Assembly: GCF_020216065.1 (NCBI RefSeq)
Contig: NZ_JAIWNA010000002.1
Span: forward strand, 992,001-1,056,000
Source: Nocardia rosealba
Lineage (GTDB): Bacteria; Actinomycetota; Actinomycetes; Mycobacteriales; Mycobacteriaceae
Direction: 5' to 3'
Length of the DNA: 64,000 bases
Of this stretch, positions 41,179 to 50,073 are shown piece after piece. The position numbers were made by a program, and so were the translations under genes. The notes below the pieces were generated by a model. That model did not search any database and had not been told where the DNA came from. It worked only from the letters and a program-made list of their open reading frames with translations. Positions within the stretch are counted from its first letter, which is position 1. Every line of letters begins with the position of its first letter.

Positions 41179-42684
41179 TCATCCCTGTGCCGTTCCCGTG
41201 GACCAGGTGATCGCTCCTCCGTCGTTGCGGTAGAGCACCAGATTGCCGGTGTCCTCCAGGACCAACGTCGACGGGCCCATGGTCCACGTCCTCGACGACC
41301 ATGCCGCGGCCCCGCTGCCGGTGTACAGGACCAGGTTGCCGTCGTTCTGGTTGACCAGATTCTCTCCGTTCGTCGTCGCGGTCGACCACAGCACTTCCCC
41401 GCTGTTCCGATAAAGCACCAGGTTGCCATCACCCTGTAGCCACAGTTCGTAGAGTCCGTTGCGGGACCGGAGCGCGGACGCGCGGGGCAGGGTCGCGCCC
41501 GCCGCCAACCGCTCGGGCCAACTCGGGACCGGCGTGACACCGTCACCACGCAGCACCGCGCTGACATCGGTGGTAATCGGCTCCTTGCTCGCCATCGTCG
41601 TGGTGACCAGGCCGAAGTGGCACTCGGGATCATCGGCGGCGGTGCAGCGATCGCGGTAGGAGTAGACGATCAGCGGACCCGCGTATGGCAGCGCACGCCA
41701 CATCCGGACGCCCTGCACGAGGTACTTGCTGACGGTGCTCGCGCTCGGGATGGCCGCGAGTCCGGCTGTCGGATAGCCGAATTCGGTAGCCCACACCTTC
41801 TTCGCGGTGTCGCCGTGGCGAACCATCACCGAGTGCACCAGGGCGAGCTCACCACACGGCGTGGACTCCGAGGGTGGCCCGAACATGTTCCACCAACGAT
41901 TGACGCATTCGGGGTCGGCAGGGCCTTTGCCCGAGTTCCACGCCGGATACGGGTGGTGCGCGACGGCATCGAAATAGCCGCGATACCCACGGCTGTACGC
42001 CCAGTCCAACCAGACCGACGGCGCGTTCGGATTGGTCCCGCCCTGCACCGTTCCCGCCCCCGAAGCCCCGGCCAGAACAACACACCCGGGACAGCGCGCC
42101 TTCACCCGCGGGTAGGCGAGTTTGACGAGCTGCCAGTAACGCGCTTTGCGGTCGCCGACGAAGTTGGCGAAGTTCACGAAGTTCGGTTCGTTCCAGACCT
42201 CGTACGCCTGGACCTTGCCGCCGAAGTGCGCGACCGTGCGATCCACGATCGAGGTCCAGTCCTGGTCGCGGGTCGGGAACCATTTGTCGCCGCTGTGACC
42301 GCCGTTCGCCCACGGCGGCGCGTAGGCGAGAACGAGCAGAACCCGCATTCCACGGGCAGCGGCGGCATCCACGACCGGATCCAACCGGTCCCACCGCAGC
42401 GGCGCCCCACGGGCCGGTTCGACAGACCACCAGTCGAGGTCGAGGCGCAGCAGCGGAACCTTGGGCGCCACCGCGGACTGCATGGCGGGCAGACGCCGCA
42501 CGATGTCGGCACCGTCACCTGAGCCTTCCGCGAAGCCGACATCGGCGGACGTGAAGGAATCGGCGGGCGCTGCCATCGCCGGGCCGGGCACAGCCGCCAT
42601 CACCGACAGCGTGCTCGCGACCAACGCGAGCACCGTTTTTCCGACGCGAATTCGTCCGAGCAGGTCGAGAATCGATGTCTTCAT
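41179..42684 (-). CDS. Secreted glycoside hydrolase (clan A, GH39-like) with bulb-type lectin domain
   Basis: 501 residues from ATG 42684 (GAAGGG upstream). Signal peptide VLALVASTLSVMAAVPGPAM. The catalytic TIM barrel has WNEP (acid/base glutamate) in YEVWNEPNFVNF and the nucleophile region VWATEFGYPTAG, with DWWSVEPARG and HHPYPAWN nearby, as in GH39 and related clan-A families. Residues about 385-500 are a bulb-type mannose-binding lectin domain with three repeats of the DGNLVLY type (GDGNLVLYRN, NDGNLVLYTG, DTGNLVLYRN). Likely cleaves and binds extracellular polysaccharide; substrate unknown. Confidence 0.8.
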   Translation of the reverse strand: MKTSILDLLGRIRVGKTVLALVASTLSVMAAVPGPAMAAPADSFTSADVGFAEGSGDGADIVRRLPAMQSAVAPKVPLLRLDLDWWSVEPARGAPLRWDRLDPVVDAAAARGMRVLLVLAYAPPWANGGHSGDKWFPTRDQDWTSIVDRTVAHFGGKVQAYEVWNEPNFVNFANFVGDRKARYWQLVKLAYPRVKARCPGCVVLAGASGAGTVQGGTNPNAPSVWLDWAYSRGYRGYFDAVAHHPYPAWNSGKGPADPECVNRWWNMFGPPSESTPCGELALVHSVMVRHGDTAKKVWATEFGYPTAGLAAIPSASTVSKYLVQGVRMWRALPYAGPLIVYSYRDRCTAADDPECHFGLVTTTMASKEPITTDVSAVLRGDGVTPVPSWPERLAAGATLPRASALRSRNGLYELWLQGDGNLVLYRNSGEVLWSTATTNGENLVNQNDGNLVLYTGSGAAAWSSRTWTMGPSTLVLEDTGNLVLYRNDGGAITWSTGTAQG

Positions 42685-43111
42685 CCAGAAGGCCCTTCTG
42701 TATGAAATCTTCGCGATCGATGCGTGTGCTGTAGTGTGCGCCGACTCCCACGAAGGCCCCGAATGACACGCCGTCAACGAGGTTTCGTCACCCAGTCCGG
42801 TCTTGGTGCTCGGTTTCGAGCCTGATTGCCGATCAACCTGCCGTTCCCGGCGCAGCCACCGAACAGCAGGTACAGCCCGGTGTCGGTGAAGCCGACCGCG
42901 GTCAGCATCAGGACAAGCGTGCGAGTCGCGAAACCGCAGGCAGAGCGCGTGGGGTTCAACACCACTCAATCTGAGAGATCCTCGAGAAACCGACGACATC
43001 AGCGGAGGCCACCCGGGCCCGAGGCGTCTGCAGCCTCGCCGGGCCCACGCAGCTCCACTCCGCTCGGAATCGCGGTGCCGGTGACCGGCCGGATACCGTA
43101 GCCTCGTCCTT
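42685..43111. other. Gene-free stretch upstream of two divergent genes
   Basis: 427 bases between the hydrolase (minus) and the MEDS-ATPase gene (plus). Open frames here are short or arginine/proline-rich and lack Shine-Dalgarno sequences. It must hold both promoters, but no convincing -35/-10 pair or dyad stands out, except the GAAGGGCCTTC palindrome next to the hydrolase start. Confidence 0.5.
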
Positions 43112-44104
43112 ATGAGTGTCCAGGCTGGGGTGGCTTCACCGCACGACCACGTCGTGAGCATTTATGACGGACTGGATGAGCTGGCCCGCAACGTCAGCGA
43201 CTTCCTCGGGCAGGGGTTGGACACCGACGGTGCGGCCGTGGTGATCGCCACACCCGCACATCGCGAAGCCATCGCGACGCGGTTGAGCGAGCACGGCTTG
43301 GACTTGGCCGCCCTGACCGCGGCCGGCCGCTATCGAGCCCTGGATGCCGCGCAGACCTTGGCGAGCTTCACCGTCGACGGCGCGCTCGACCGGGCTCGTT
43401 TCGCCGAAGTGATCGGCGAGGTCATCGCCGCTGCGAGTGCGGGTGGGCGTTCCGTGCGCGCGTTCGGTGAGATGGTGGCGCTGCTGTGGGCCGACGGCGA
43501 TCCGGCCGCTGCGATCGAGCTCGAAGCGATGTGGAACGAGTTGGCTCAGAGCCATCGGTTCCTGCTCTACTGTGCCTATCCGCGTGACATGCTCGCCGGC
43601 GCCGACGATCTGGTGCGCCTGCAGCAAGTGTGCGCCCATCATTCCGAGATCGTCGCTCCCGACAGCTACACCGCCGCCCAGCCCGAACTCGGGCCGAGCG
43701 CCGACCCGGACAGCGATTCTCGAACCTATCTGCCGGTACCCAGCGCCGTCAGCGCCGCGCGCCGATTCGTCACCGGCAGGCTGGGGGAATGGCAGCACGG
43801 CCCCGCGGTCATCGACGATGCCGCCCTGGTCGTTTCCGAACTCGCCGCCAACGCAGTTGCCCACGCGCACACCGCGTTCCGGATCCGTCTGTCCCAGACC
43901 GAGGGGACGGTGAAGATCGAGGCCGAGGACCTCAGCCCGCGCCGACCGGTTTTGGGCACCGACCGCGGAAGTGCGGTCGGTGGACGTGGTTTGATCCTGA
44001 TCGCGGCACTGGGCAGCCGATGGGGCATCGAACCCGACCCGGCAGGGCACGCCAAGAACGTGTGGTGCGAAATCCCCTCCCCTGACCTGAGGGAAGGAAT
44101 CTGA
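43112..44104 (+). CDS. MEDS sensory domain fused to a RsbW-like serine kinase/ATPase
   Basis: 330 residues. Residues 10-180 are a MEDS (DcmR-type) domain: HDHVVSIYDGLDELARNVSD, AAVVIATPAHREAIATRL, RFLLYCAYPRDML. Residues about 210-325 are a GHKL ATPase of the anti-sigma type: DDAALVVSELAANAVAHAHT (N-box) and GGRGLILIAALGSRWG (G-box). Such proteins sequester a sigma factor or phosphorylate a STAS antagonist. The adjacent gene encodes a MEDS-STAS protein three bases downstream, the natural partner. Start ATG 43112. Confidence 0.8.
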   Translation: MSVQAGVASPHDHVVSIYDGLDELARNVSDFLGQGLDTDGAAVVIATPAHREAIATRLSEHGLDLAALTAAGRYRALDAAQTLASFTVDGALDRARFAEVIGEVIAAASAGGRSVRAFGEMVALLWADGDPAAAIELEAMWNELAQSHRFLLYCAYPRDMLAGADDLVRLQQVCAHHSEIVAPDSYTAAQPELGPSADPDSDSRTYLPVPSAVSAARRFVTGRLGEWQHGPAVIDDAALVVSELAANAVAHAHTAFRIRLSQTEGTVKIEAEDLSPRRPVLGTDRGSAVGGRGLILIAALGSRWGIEPDPAGHAKNVWCEIPSPDLREGI

Positions 44105-44107
44105 GAT

Positions 44108-44986
44108 ATGTCGATCGATCTCTCCGCGCCCGCGCGCGGTACCTCGGTGGCCAGGGCGGCTGGTGCACTGATCGATAAGCGAAGCGGCGGCTGCCACGAT
44201 CATGCCTGCGTCGCGTATACCACCCGCGCTGAACGCGACCGCGCCGCCGTGGAATGGCTGCTCGAGGGTGCCGCGCTCGGGCAGCGGCTGCTCGCGGTCA
44301 CCGACGACGACGATGCCGGTGGCCGCTTGCGAGCCGCTTTCGCCGCGGCCGATGCCGGCTACGAGCTGACCCATACCTCCCTCGGGGAGGTCTACGACTT
44401 GTCCGCGCCGATCGACGCCGAAGCCCAGCTTGCTCATTTCCGGGGCGAAGTCGCATCGGCCCTCGACGCGGGTTTCGCGGGCATTCGCGTCTTCACCGAC
44501 ATCACCGCCCTGAACCTCGATCCCGCACGCCGTCCCGGTCACCTCCGGTGGGAACACGTCGCGGACGCATTCATGGCCGGCGGTAACCCGGTAGCCGCGA
44601 TGTGTGCCTACGACCTCACCGCGACCGGCGAGGATCTGGGCGCGGTCATGGCCGTACACCCGTTGCGCCACGGCCCCTCCCGGGTCCCCACGACGTTCGG
44701 GATGCATTGGCGAGACGGCCACCGTTTCCTGGAGGGCGAGATCGATCAATTCAGCATTCCCGCCCTGATCGGCGCGCTCGAGGTCTTGCCGAGCGAGGGC
44801 GCCGACCTCGACGTCAGCGGTCTGGCGTTCCTGAGTGTGCGCGCCTCGGCGGTACTGGCGGGCATGGATCCGTCCCAGCGTGCACACCGGTCGATACGGC
44901 TGGTCAACGCCCATCCCGTCGTCGAGCGGGTATGGAGCGTGATGGATTTCGATCCCCGACGGTTGATCAAGCGCACCGATTCCTGA
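44108..44986 (+). CDS. MEDS sensory domain fused to a STAS (anti-sigma antagonist-like) domain
   Basis: 292 residues. Residues about 28-190 are a MEDS domain (HDHACVAYTTRAERDRAAVE, LLAVTDDDDAGGRL, AAMCAYDLTATGEDL). Residues about 200-290 are a STAS domain (FLEGEIDQFSIPALIGALEV, ADLDVSGLAFLSVRASAVLA). The phosphoacceptor loop of SpoIIAA-like proteins (DSSG) reads LSVRAS here, so phosphorylation by the partner kinase is doubtful or uses another serine. Four codons from the MEDS-ATPase gene; together they form a partner-switch module. Confidence 0.75.
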   Translation: MSIDLSAPARGTSVARAAGALIDKRSGGCHDHACVAYTTRAERDRAAVEWLLEGAALGQRLLAVTDDDDAGGRLRAAFAAADAGYELTHTSLGEVYDLSAPIDAEAQLAHFRGEVASALDAGFAGIRVFTDITALNLDPARRPGHLRWEHVADAFMAGGNPVAAMCAYDLTATGEDLGAVMAVHPLRHGPSRVPTTFGMHWRDGHRFLEGEIDQFSIPALIGALEVLPSEGADLDVSGLAFLSVRASAVLAGMDPSQRAHRSIRLVNAHPVVERVWSVMDFDPRRLIKRTDS

Positions 44987-45155
44987 GCCGGCTTCCGTGC
45001 GGATTGCCGTCGTCACCTGTCGGTTCGATCGCGACTTCACCACCGCCGCAACGAATCTGGTGAGGGTCGCCGACATCGCCCCGCTCAGCCAACCGGCAGC
45101 TCCGTTCCCGGTGAATATCCCGCCCGATAACCTGCAGTCCCGCGCCGGCTCGGCG

Positions 45156-45284
45156 TCACAGCAGGTGGGTGGTGAGAAAGTCGATCTGATCGATGAGGAT
45201 CTCCTCCACTACCGGCGGGTGATAGACGGTGAAGTGGTCGGCGTCGTAGTGGTTGAGGGTGGCGCGGGGCGCAAACGACGTCAC
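45156..45284 (-). pseudogene. C-terminal fragment of an alpha/beta hydrolase
   Basis: The frame reads TSFAPRATLNHYDADHFTVY then HPPVVEEILIDQIDFLTTHL and a stop. The HYDADHFxVYHPPVV segment is the catalytic-histidine end of alpha/beta hydrolases. Only 42 codons remain, and a GTG overlaps the stop of the upstream SDR (GTGA), so a former SDR-hydrolase operon has lost most of its second gene. Confidence 0.65.
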
Positions 45285-46168
45285 GATGCACCCAACCGGG
45301 CGCGGTGCGTTTCACACAGTTTCCAGATCGCGTTGCGGATGCGTTCGTCCAGGACAGCGTCGGGCCATGGGGTCGGGATGGCCTTGGTGTTGAAGTAGGC
45401 GCCGTTGGTGTTGCGGACCTCGGGGCTGGTCGCGAGATGAATGCTGGACCGCGTGGCCCTGAGCAGCGCCTTGTGGCCATAGACCACCGGCATCGCCAGC
45501 CGCAGCAGCGGCACGATCGGACGCGCCAGCGGTGGGTAGGTGCCGATGGTGAGGTCCCTGTTCATCGAGGTGTACGCATGTCCGGGGTAGGCCACGTTCA
45601 GCGTCACCGGTGCCCCTTCGACCTCCTGGGCGAAGCGGTAACTCATCGCCATCTGGGCCAGCTTGGTCTGGTTGTAGAAGGACAAGCCGACGTAGGACTT
45701 CTCACCCTGGAGGTTGTCCAGATCGATCCGGCCCTTCGGGATGCCGCCGGTGATGTTGATGACCCGGGCCGCACCCGAGGATGTCAGGGCCGGCATCAGC
45801 CAGTGCGTGAGGCAGAACGGCGCGACCACGTTGACCGCGAACGCTGTCTCGATACCGTCCTCAGTTATCTCACGATGAGATCTGGTCGCTCCCGCGTTAT
45901 TGATCAGCACGTCGACGCCACGACTCCGGGTGCTGACCTCCTCGGCGAGGCGCTTCACGTCGCCGAGCCGGGACAGGTCGGCAGTTATCGCCTCGACTCG
46001 GTGGTTCCCACTGGAGGCGCGGAGTTCCTCCACGGCGGCATCAGCGCGGTTCTTGTCGCGCCCGACGAGGATCACGCGTGCGCCCATTTCGGCCAACTGT
46101 CGCGCTGTCTCTTTACCGATCCCTCCGGTACTTCCGGTCACCAGCACGGTCTTGCCATCCACAACCAT
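45281..46168 (-). CDS. Short-chain dehydrogenase/reductase (retinol-dehydrogenase-like)
   Basis: 295 residues from ATG 46168 (GGAGTG upstream). TGSTGGIGKETARQLAEMGA cofactor motif, LINNAGAT, an INITGG strand at the serine position, and the YNQTKLAQM Y-x3-K pair. The C-terminal half (VAYPGHAYTSMNRDLTIGTY) is typical of the longer RDH/WWOX-like SDRs. At the usual catalytic-serine position the sequence reads INITGG, so serine may be replaced by threonine. Divergent from a TetR gene with a shared operator. Confidence 0.8.
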   Translation of the reverse strand: MVVDGKTVLVTGSTGGIGKETARQLAEMGARVILVGRDKNRADAAVEELRASSGNHRVEAITADLSRLGDVKRLAEEVSTRSRGVDVLINNAGATRSHREITEDGIETAFAVNVVAPFCLTHWLMPALTSSGAARVINITGGIPKGRIDLDNLQGEKSYVGLSFYNQTKLAQMAMSYRFAQEVEGAPVTLNVAYPGHAYTSMNRDLTIGTYPPLARPIVPLLRLAMPVVYGHKALLRATRSSIHLATSPEVRNTNGAYFNTKAIPTPWPDAVLDERIRNAIWKLCETHRARLGAS

Positions 46169-46190
46169 CACTCCGCTCGCCGAGATTCTG

Positions 46191-46220
46191 ACACTTGGTG
46201 ACACTTTAGTCATCAAGTGT
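46191..46220. promoter_or_regulatory. TetR operator between SDR and TetR genes
   Basis: ACACTTGGTGA (46191-46201) and TCATCAAGTGT (46210-46220) are inverted repeats with ten of eleven positions matching and an eight-base spacer. The dyad lies between the divergent SDR and TetR starts, a normal place for an autoregulated TetR site controlling both. Confidence 0.7.
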
Positions 46221-46238
46221 ACAGCTTAGTCTGAGTGC

Positions 46239-46826
46239 ATGAGTGAGGGACTGAGGGAACGGACCCGGCGAGCCGTGCGGGCCGAGATCGCCGAGGTAGC
46301 CATCGACTTGTTCACCCGCCAGGGCTTCGAGAACACGACTGTCGATGAGATCGCACATGCAGCCGGCATGACCAAGCGCAGCTTCTTCCGGTACTTCCCG
46401 ACCAAGGATGACGTCGTCTTCGATGGCATAGACCTCACCGGCGCGGACGTGGTCGCCGACATCGCCGCTCGACCTGCGGGCGAAAGCCCCTGGGAGTCTC
46501 TCCATCACGTACTCCGCGCCCGGCTGGGCGAGATCCATGCCAGTGAGCAGGTCCTGGTTACGTTGCGGCTGATCGAGGCCACCCCCGCACTGATAGGACG
46601 ACTCCACCAACGACGAGCAGAGTGGCGAGGGCGAGTCGGTGACGCGCTCCAGGCTCGCCCGGGCGTCGAGATCGACGCGTACGCAGCAGATCTACTGATC
46701 AACGCCGCGACCGCTGTACTGGATGCCGTGTCCAGTCAATGGGTCCGATCAGGCGGCAAAGCAGACCGCTCCAGTCTTCTCGACCAAGGATTCCTCCACG
46801 TCCACGTAGATCCCGACCCGCAATAG
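46239..46826 (+). CDS. TetR-family regulator (SDR neighbour)
   Basis: 195 residues. HTH: VAIDLFTRQGFENTTVDEIA, then GMTKRSFFRYFPTKDDVVFD. The C-terminal ligand domain is helical (RLIEATPALIGRLHQRRAEW). Divergent from the SDR gene and 18 bases from the dyad at 46191-46220; predicted to repress both genes until a ligand, probably the SDR substrate or a toxic aldehyde/ketone, binds. Confidence 0.85.
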   Translation: MSEGLRERTRRAVRAEIAEVAIDLFTRQGFENTTVDEIAHAAGMTKRSFFRYFPTKDDVVFDGIDLTGADVVADIAARPAGESPWESLHHVLRARLGEIHASEQVLVTLRLIEATPALIGRLHQRRAEWRGRVGDALQARPGVEIDAYAADLLINAATAVLDAVSSQWVRSGGKADRSSLLDQGFLHVHVDPDPQ

Positions 46827-46870
46827 TTCCAGTCCTCGGCACGTCGGCGACTCGTCGTTGACGTCCTCTA

Positions 46871-47233
46871 TCAGCCGACGACCAGACAGAACGGGTGACC
46901 GGCCGGGTCCAGCAGCACCCGCCACCGGTCGACGCTCGGCTGGTGGTCCACCCTGACCGCGCCGAGACCCAACGCAGACTTCTCCGCCGCGTCGAGGTCC
47001 TCGACCTTGAAGTCCAGGTGTAACTGCTGCGGCACGTCCTGGCCGGGCCACGAGGGGGCCCGGTATCCGGTGACCCGCTGGAAGCCCAGGTCACAACCCG
47101 AACCATCGGTCAGAGCGACGAATTCGTCGGCGTCGTAGCCGAGCTGCATGCCCGTCAGCTCTTGGTAGAACCGGGCAAGAGCCCGGGGATCAGCGCAGTC
47201 CAGAGTCACGCCCCGCAGTGTGGCTTTCGGCAT
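46871..47233 (-). CDS. VOC (glyoxalase/dioxygenase-fold) protein
   Basis: 120 residues. LRGVTLDCADPRALARFYQE at the start and VRVDHQPSVDRWRVLLDPAG then HPFCLVVG at the end are the two beta-alpha-beta-beta-beta halves of a vicinal-oxygen-chelate domain. The closing DPAGHPFCL is common in actinobacterial glyoxalase-like proteins; a single-domain protein would work as a dimer. GAGGAG lies six bases before the ATG at 47233 (a second ATG is at 47236). Substrate unknown. Confidence 0.8.
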   Translation of the reverse strand: MPKATLRGVTLDCADPRALARFYQELTGMQLGYDADEFVALTDGSGCDLGFQRVTGYRAPSWPGQDVPQQLHLDFKVEDLDAAEKSALGLGAVRVDHQPSVDRWRVLLDPAGHPFCLVVG

Positions 47234-47236
47234 CAT

Positions 47237-47747
47237 GTACTCCTCGGTCATCGGTGTTCGCGGGCCGCGCGGCGGTCGCCGCAGGTAGTCATCCAACGCG
47301 CTGTCGTGGGTCGGCTCCACTCCTTTTCGGGCGGCGGACAACTTCAAACCAGGGATCACATACGTCTCGCCCAATCGAATCGCAGCCGAGGCGGCGATCA
47401 GTATCGGCACGCTTTCCCGATACTTCACACCCGCCCGTGGTCCGGTTCAGCGACGCGGTGATGCCAGCGAGCCGGGTTCCGCCGGTGTGGGCGGTCCTTC
47501 GTGAGCACCGTCGATACCGGATTGTCTTGGCGGCCTTCATTGTTCGATGCGTAGGTCCATCGCTGCGTGCTGACGGCGACGTTCGGGTTGTCCGTCGAGT
47601 TCGCCGTGGGCGAGGGCCCAGAGATTCGGCGTGCGACGGGTGGAGCCGCGCCGGCGTTTGCCGTTGAGCTTCGCCGCTCGAGGAATTCCTGGCCGTGGGT
47701 GAAGGCCAGAGGCCCACCGTGACACCTGTACGGAACCGGCGTAGCCA
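47237..47747. other. Stretch of 510 bases without a supportable gene
   Basis: Frames on both strands are arginine/proline-rich and lack start signals. On the minus strand about 47540-47690 one segment has a more protein-like pattern (TPNLWALAHGELDGQ, AAMDLRIEQ), perhaps a remnant of a lost gene, but I cannot name it. The promoter of the VOC gene must lie near 47240-47300. Confidence 0.4.
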
Positions 47748-49337
47748 CTACTCCTTCGCGATCTCGACCACACCGTTCCGAGCCCCTGGCTCGAGGCCGC
47801 CGACGTCCTCGTCGGAGTCCACGGCATCGGCGGTTGGACGGCGGCCCGGGGCCCACGCGGCGATGAGGACGGCCGCACCGATCGTCAGGAATCCCAGCAC
47901 GATCGCGGATTCCCGCATGCCGTGCAGGAACGCGGATTTCGCGAAGTCGCCGAGTTGCTGGGCGACCGGTCCCGCCCGCGCGACCACCTCGAGGGCAGCC
48001 GCGAGCGAATCACCGACCGGTTCGCGGGCGGTCTCGGGAAGGCTCGGCAGCGCGGGTGCGATCCGCTCGCCGTATCCGGCGGCGAGCACACTGCCCGAGA
48101 TGGCGATGCCGACGGCGGCGCCGACTTCACGTGCGGCATCGTTGACCGCGGCGGCGACACCGTGTTTCGCCACGGGTGTGCCGTCGACGATGGCGGCGGT
48201 CGCGGGCGCGGTGCACAGCCCGATTCCGGCGCTCATCAGCAGCAGCGGACCGAGGACGTCCAGGTAGGAGGTGTGCACATCGACCTGCGCGATGAGAAAC
48301 ATCCCGGCACCGATCGACGCGAGACCGGCGAAGGCGGGAACCCGGAGCCCGAACCGCGTCGCGAGCCGGGGTGCGATCACGGAGATCACCACCATCGGTA
48401 GGCCCATCGGTGCGAGCGCGAGTGCCGAGACCAGCGGACGGTAGCCGAGGATCAGCTGAAAATATTGCACGATCAGCATGAACAGCCCGAAGGTGACCAG
48501 GAACTGCACCGTCACGATCGCGGTGCCGCTGCCGAAACCCCGGTCGGCGAACAGCCCGACATCGATCAGCGGATGCGCCACCCGCTTCTCGACAACGACG
48601 AAGACGACACCGAGGACCACACCGGCGACCGTCGCACCGAGCACCAACGGATCGAGCCACCCCCGCGCGGGTACCTCGATGGCGGCCACGACGATCGCGC
48701 CGATGGCCAGAGCGCTGGTCACCGTACCGAGTGGGTCCATCGCCGACCGCGAGGTGTCGACCGATTCGGGCAGGGTGCACGCGGCTACCGACAGCAGCGC
48801 GCCCGCGATCGCCATCCCGACGAAAATCGCGACCCAGGACAAGTTTTCGATCAGCACACCGGAGCCGAGGATGCCGAGGATCGCGCCGACACCGGCGACT
48901 CCTGCCCACAATCCGACCGCGCTGCCCCGGCGTTCCAGGGGGAAGCCGGCGGTGATGAGCGACAGCGTGGACGGCATCACCAGTGCCGCACCGATTCCCG
49001 TGAACACCCGCGTGGCGATCAGCCAGAGCGGGCTGTCGAGCACAAGGGGCGCCGCCGAACCGACGGCGAAGATCACCAGTCCGACGATGAGGACGATGCG
49101 CCTGCCGTACCTGTCCCCCAGCGCACCGCCCGGCAGGACCAGGCAGGCGAGGGCCAGCGTGTAACCGTCGACGATCCAGGTGAGTTCGGCCTGGCTGGCG
49201 CCGGTATCGGCCGCGATCTGCGGCAGCGCGGTGTACAGCGCGGCCATCGAAGCGGTGACCAGAACCACGGCGAGACAAGACAACGTCAGCAGGCGGCGCT
49301 GGACGGAAGACAATCGGGCACGTCCGGTGGAAACCAT
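47748..49337 (-). CDS. MFS drug/proton antiporter, DHA2 (14-TM) family
   Basis: 529 residues with about 14 hydrophobic helices. LTWIVDGYTLALACLVLPGG, then LGDRYGRR (motif A), and VFTGIGAALVMPSTLSLITA (motif B region) and AGVAGVGAILGILGSGVLIE are standard for DHA2 efflux pumps of the QacA/EmrB type. Divergent from a TetR gene with a perfect dyad between them, the common layout for an inducible efflux pump. Likely exports a cationic or hydrophobic compound. Confidence 0.85.
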   Translation of the reverse strand: MVSTGRARLSSVQRRLLTLSCLAVVLVTASMAALYTALPQIAADTGASQAELTWIVDGYTLALACLVLPGGALGDRYGRRIVLIVGLVIFAVGSAAPLVLDSPLWLIATRVFTGIGAALVMPSTLSLITAGFPLERRGSAVGLWAGVAGVGAILGILGSGVLIENLSWVAIFVGMAIAGALLSVAACTLPESVDTSRSAMDPLGTVTSALAIGAIVVAAIEVPARGWLDPLVLGATVAGVVLGVVFVVVEKRVAHPLIDVGLFADRGFGSGTAIVTVQFLVTFGLFMLIVQYFQLILGYRPLVSALALAPMGLPMVVISVIAPRLATRFGLRVPAFAGLASIGAGMFLIAQVDVHTSYLDVLGPLLLMSAGIGLCTAPATAAIVDGTPVAKHGVAAAVNDAAREVGAAVGIAISGSVLAAGYGERIAPALPSLPETAREPVGDSLAAALEVVARAGPVAQQLGDFAKSAFLHGMRESAIVLGFLTIGAAVLIAAWAPGRRPTADAVDSDEDVGGLEPGARNGVVEIAKE

Positions 49338-49366
49338 CTGTCCTCCGCTACTATCAGTATCGCTTC

Positions 49367-49381
49367 GCTACAAGATGTAGC
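49367..49381. promoter_or_regulatory. TetR operator at the efflux pump promoter
   Basis: GCTACA-AGA-TGTAGC is a perfect six-bp inverted repeat with a three-base centre, located 29 bases before the MFS start and 31 before the TetR start. Flanking TACTATCAGTAT is a second, weaker dyad. Confidence 0.6.
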
Positions 49382-49412
49382 ATAAGTATGCGCCGGGAGG
49401 TAGGCCTACGAG

Positions 49413-50066
49413 ATGGTCGACAGCGGAATACTGGGCCATATGAGTGATTTCGACGCCGACGAGGTCGACCCGCGCCGCGTGCGGTCACGTGCCCGGCTGC
49501 TCGAGGCCGCCACCACCCTGCTGCAGAACGGCGGCCTGGAGGCGGTGACCATCGAGGGCGTCACCAAACTGTCCAAAGTCGCCAGGACCACCCTGTACCG
49601 GCATTTCGACAACGCGGTCCAGTTGCGGGCGGCCACCATCGAGCGCCTGCTGCCCTCGGCGGTGCAGACCCCACCCGAAGGCCCGCTGCGCGACCGGCTG
49701 ATCACTCTGCTCGCGCGTCAGGCCGACGCGATCAGGGACACTCCCCTGCAGGTGTCGACCCTGGCGTGGTTGGCGACCGGTTCCGACCGCACGGCCGACA
49801 GCCCCGCCATCACCTCGCTGCGCAGGCGCCTCATCGACCAGTACCGCGCACCGTTCGACCAGGTGCTCGAAACACCGGAGGCCCGTGCGCAACTGGGCGA
49901 CTTCGATACCTACTTCGCGCTGTCGCAGCTGGTCGGCCCGCTCGTCTTCGCCAAACTGCTCGGCCTGCGCGAATCGACTCGCCAGGATTGCGCCCGGATC
50001 GTCGACGACTTTCTCGCGGCCCGCGCCGCGATCACCTCCGACGGATCCGGGCGACACCCCGGCTAG
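49413..50066 (+). CDS. TetR-family regulator (efflux neighbour)
   Basis: 217 residues (ATG 49440 is an alternative start giving MSDFDADEVDPRR). HTH: LLEAATTLLQNGGLEAVTIE, then LSKVARTTLYRHFDNAVQLR. C-terminal ligand domain helical. Divergent from the DHA2 pump; predicted repressor of the pump and itself via 49367-49381. Convergent with the GMC oxidase, eight bases apart. Confidence 0.85.
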   Translation: MVDSGILGHMSDFDADEVDPRRVRSRARLLEAATTLLQNGGLEAVTIEGVTKLSKVARTTLYRHFDNAVQLRAATIERLLPSAVQTPPEGPLRDRLITLLARQADAIRDTPLQVSTLAWLATGSDRTADSPAITSLRRRLIDQYRAPFDQVLETPEARAQLGDFDTYFALSQLVGPLVFAKLLGLRESTRQDCARIVDDFLAARAAITSDGSGRHPG

Positions 50067-50073
50067 CTGCCCG

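Noticed and set aside
42774..42965. 63-codon minus frame with a hydrophobic stretch
   Set aside because: No ribosome site, and the hydrophobic part (LMLTAVGFTDTGLYLLFGG) is interrupted and lacks a proper signal pattern.
43136..45076. 646-codon minus-strand frame over the two MEDS genes
   Set aside because: Runs antisense across two clear genes on the plus strand; composition is that of a shadow frame.
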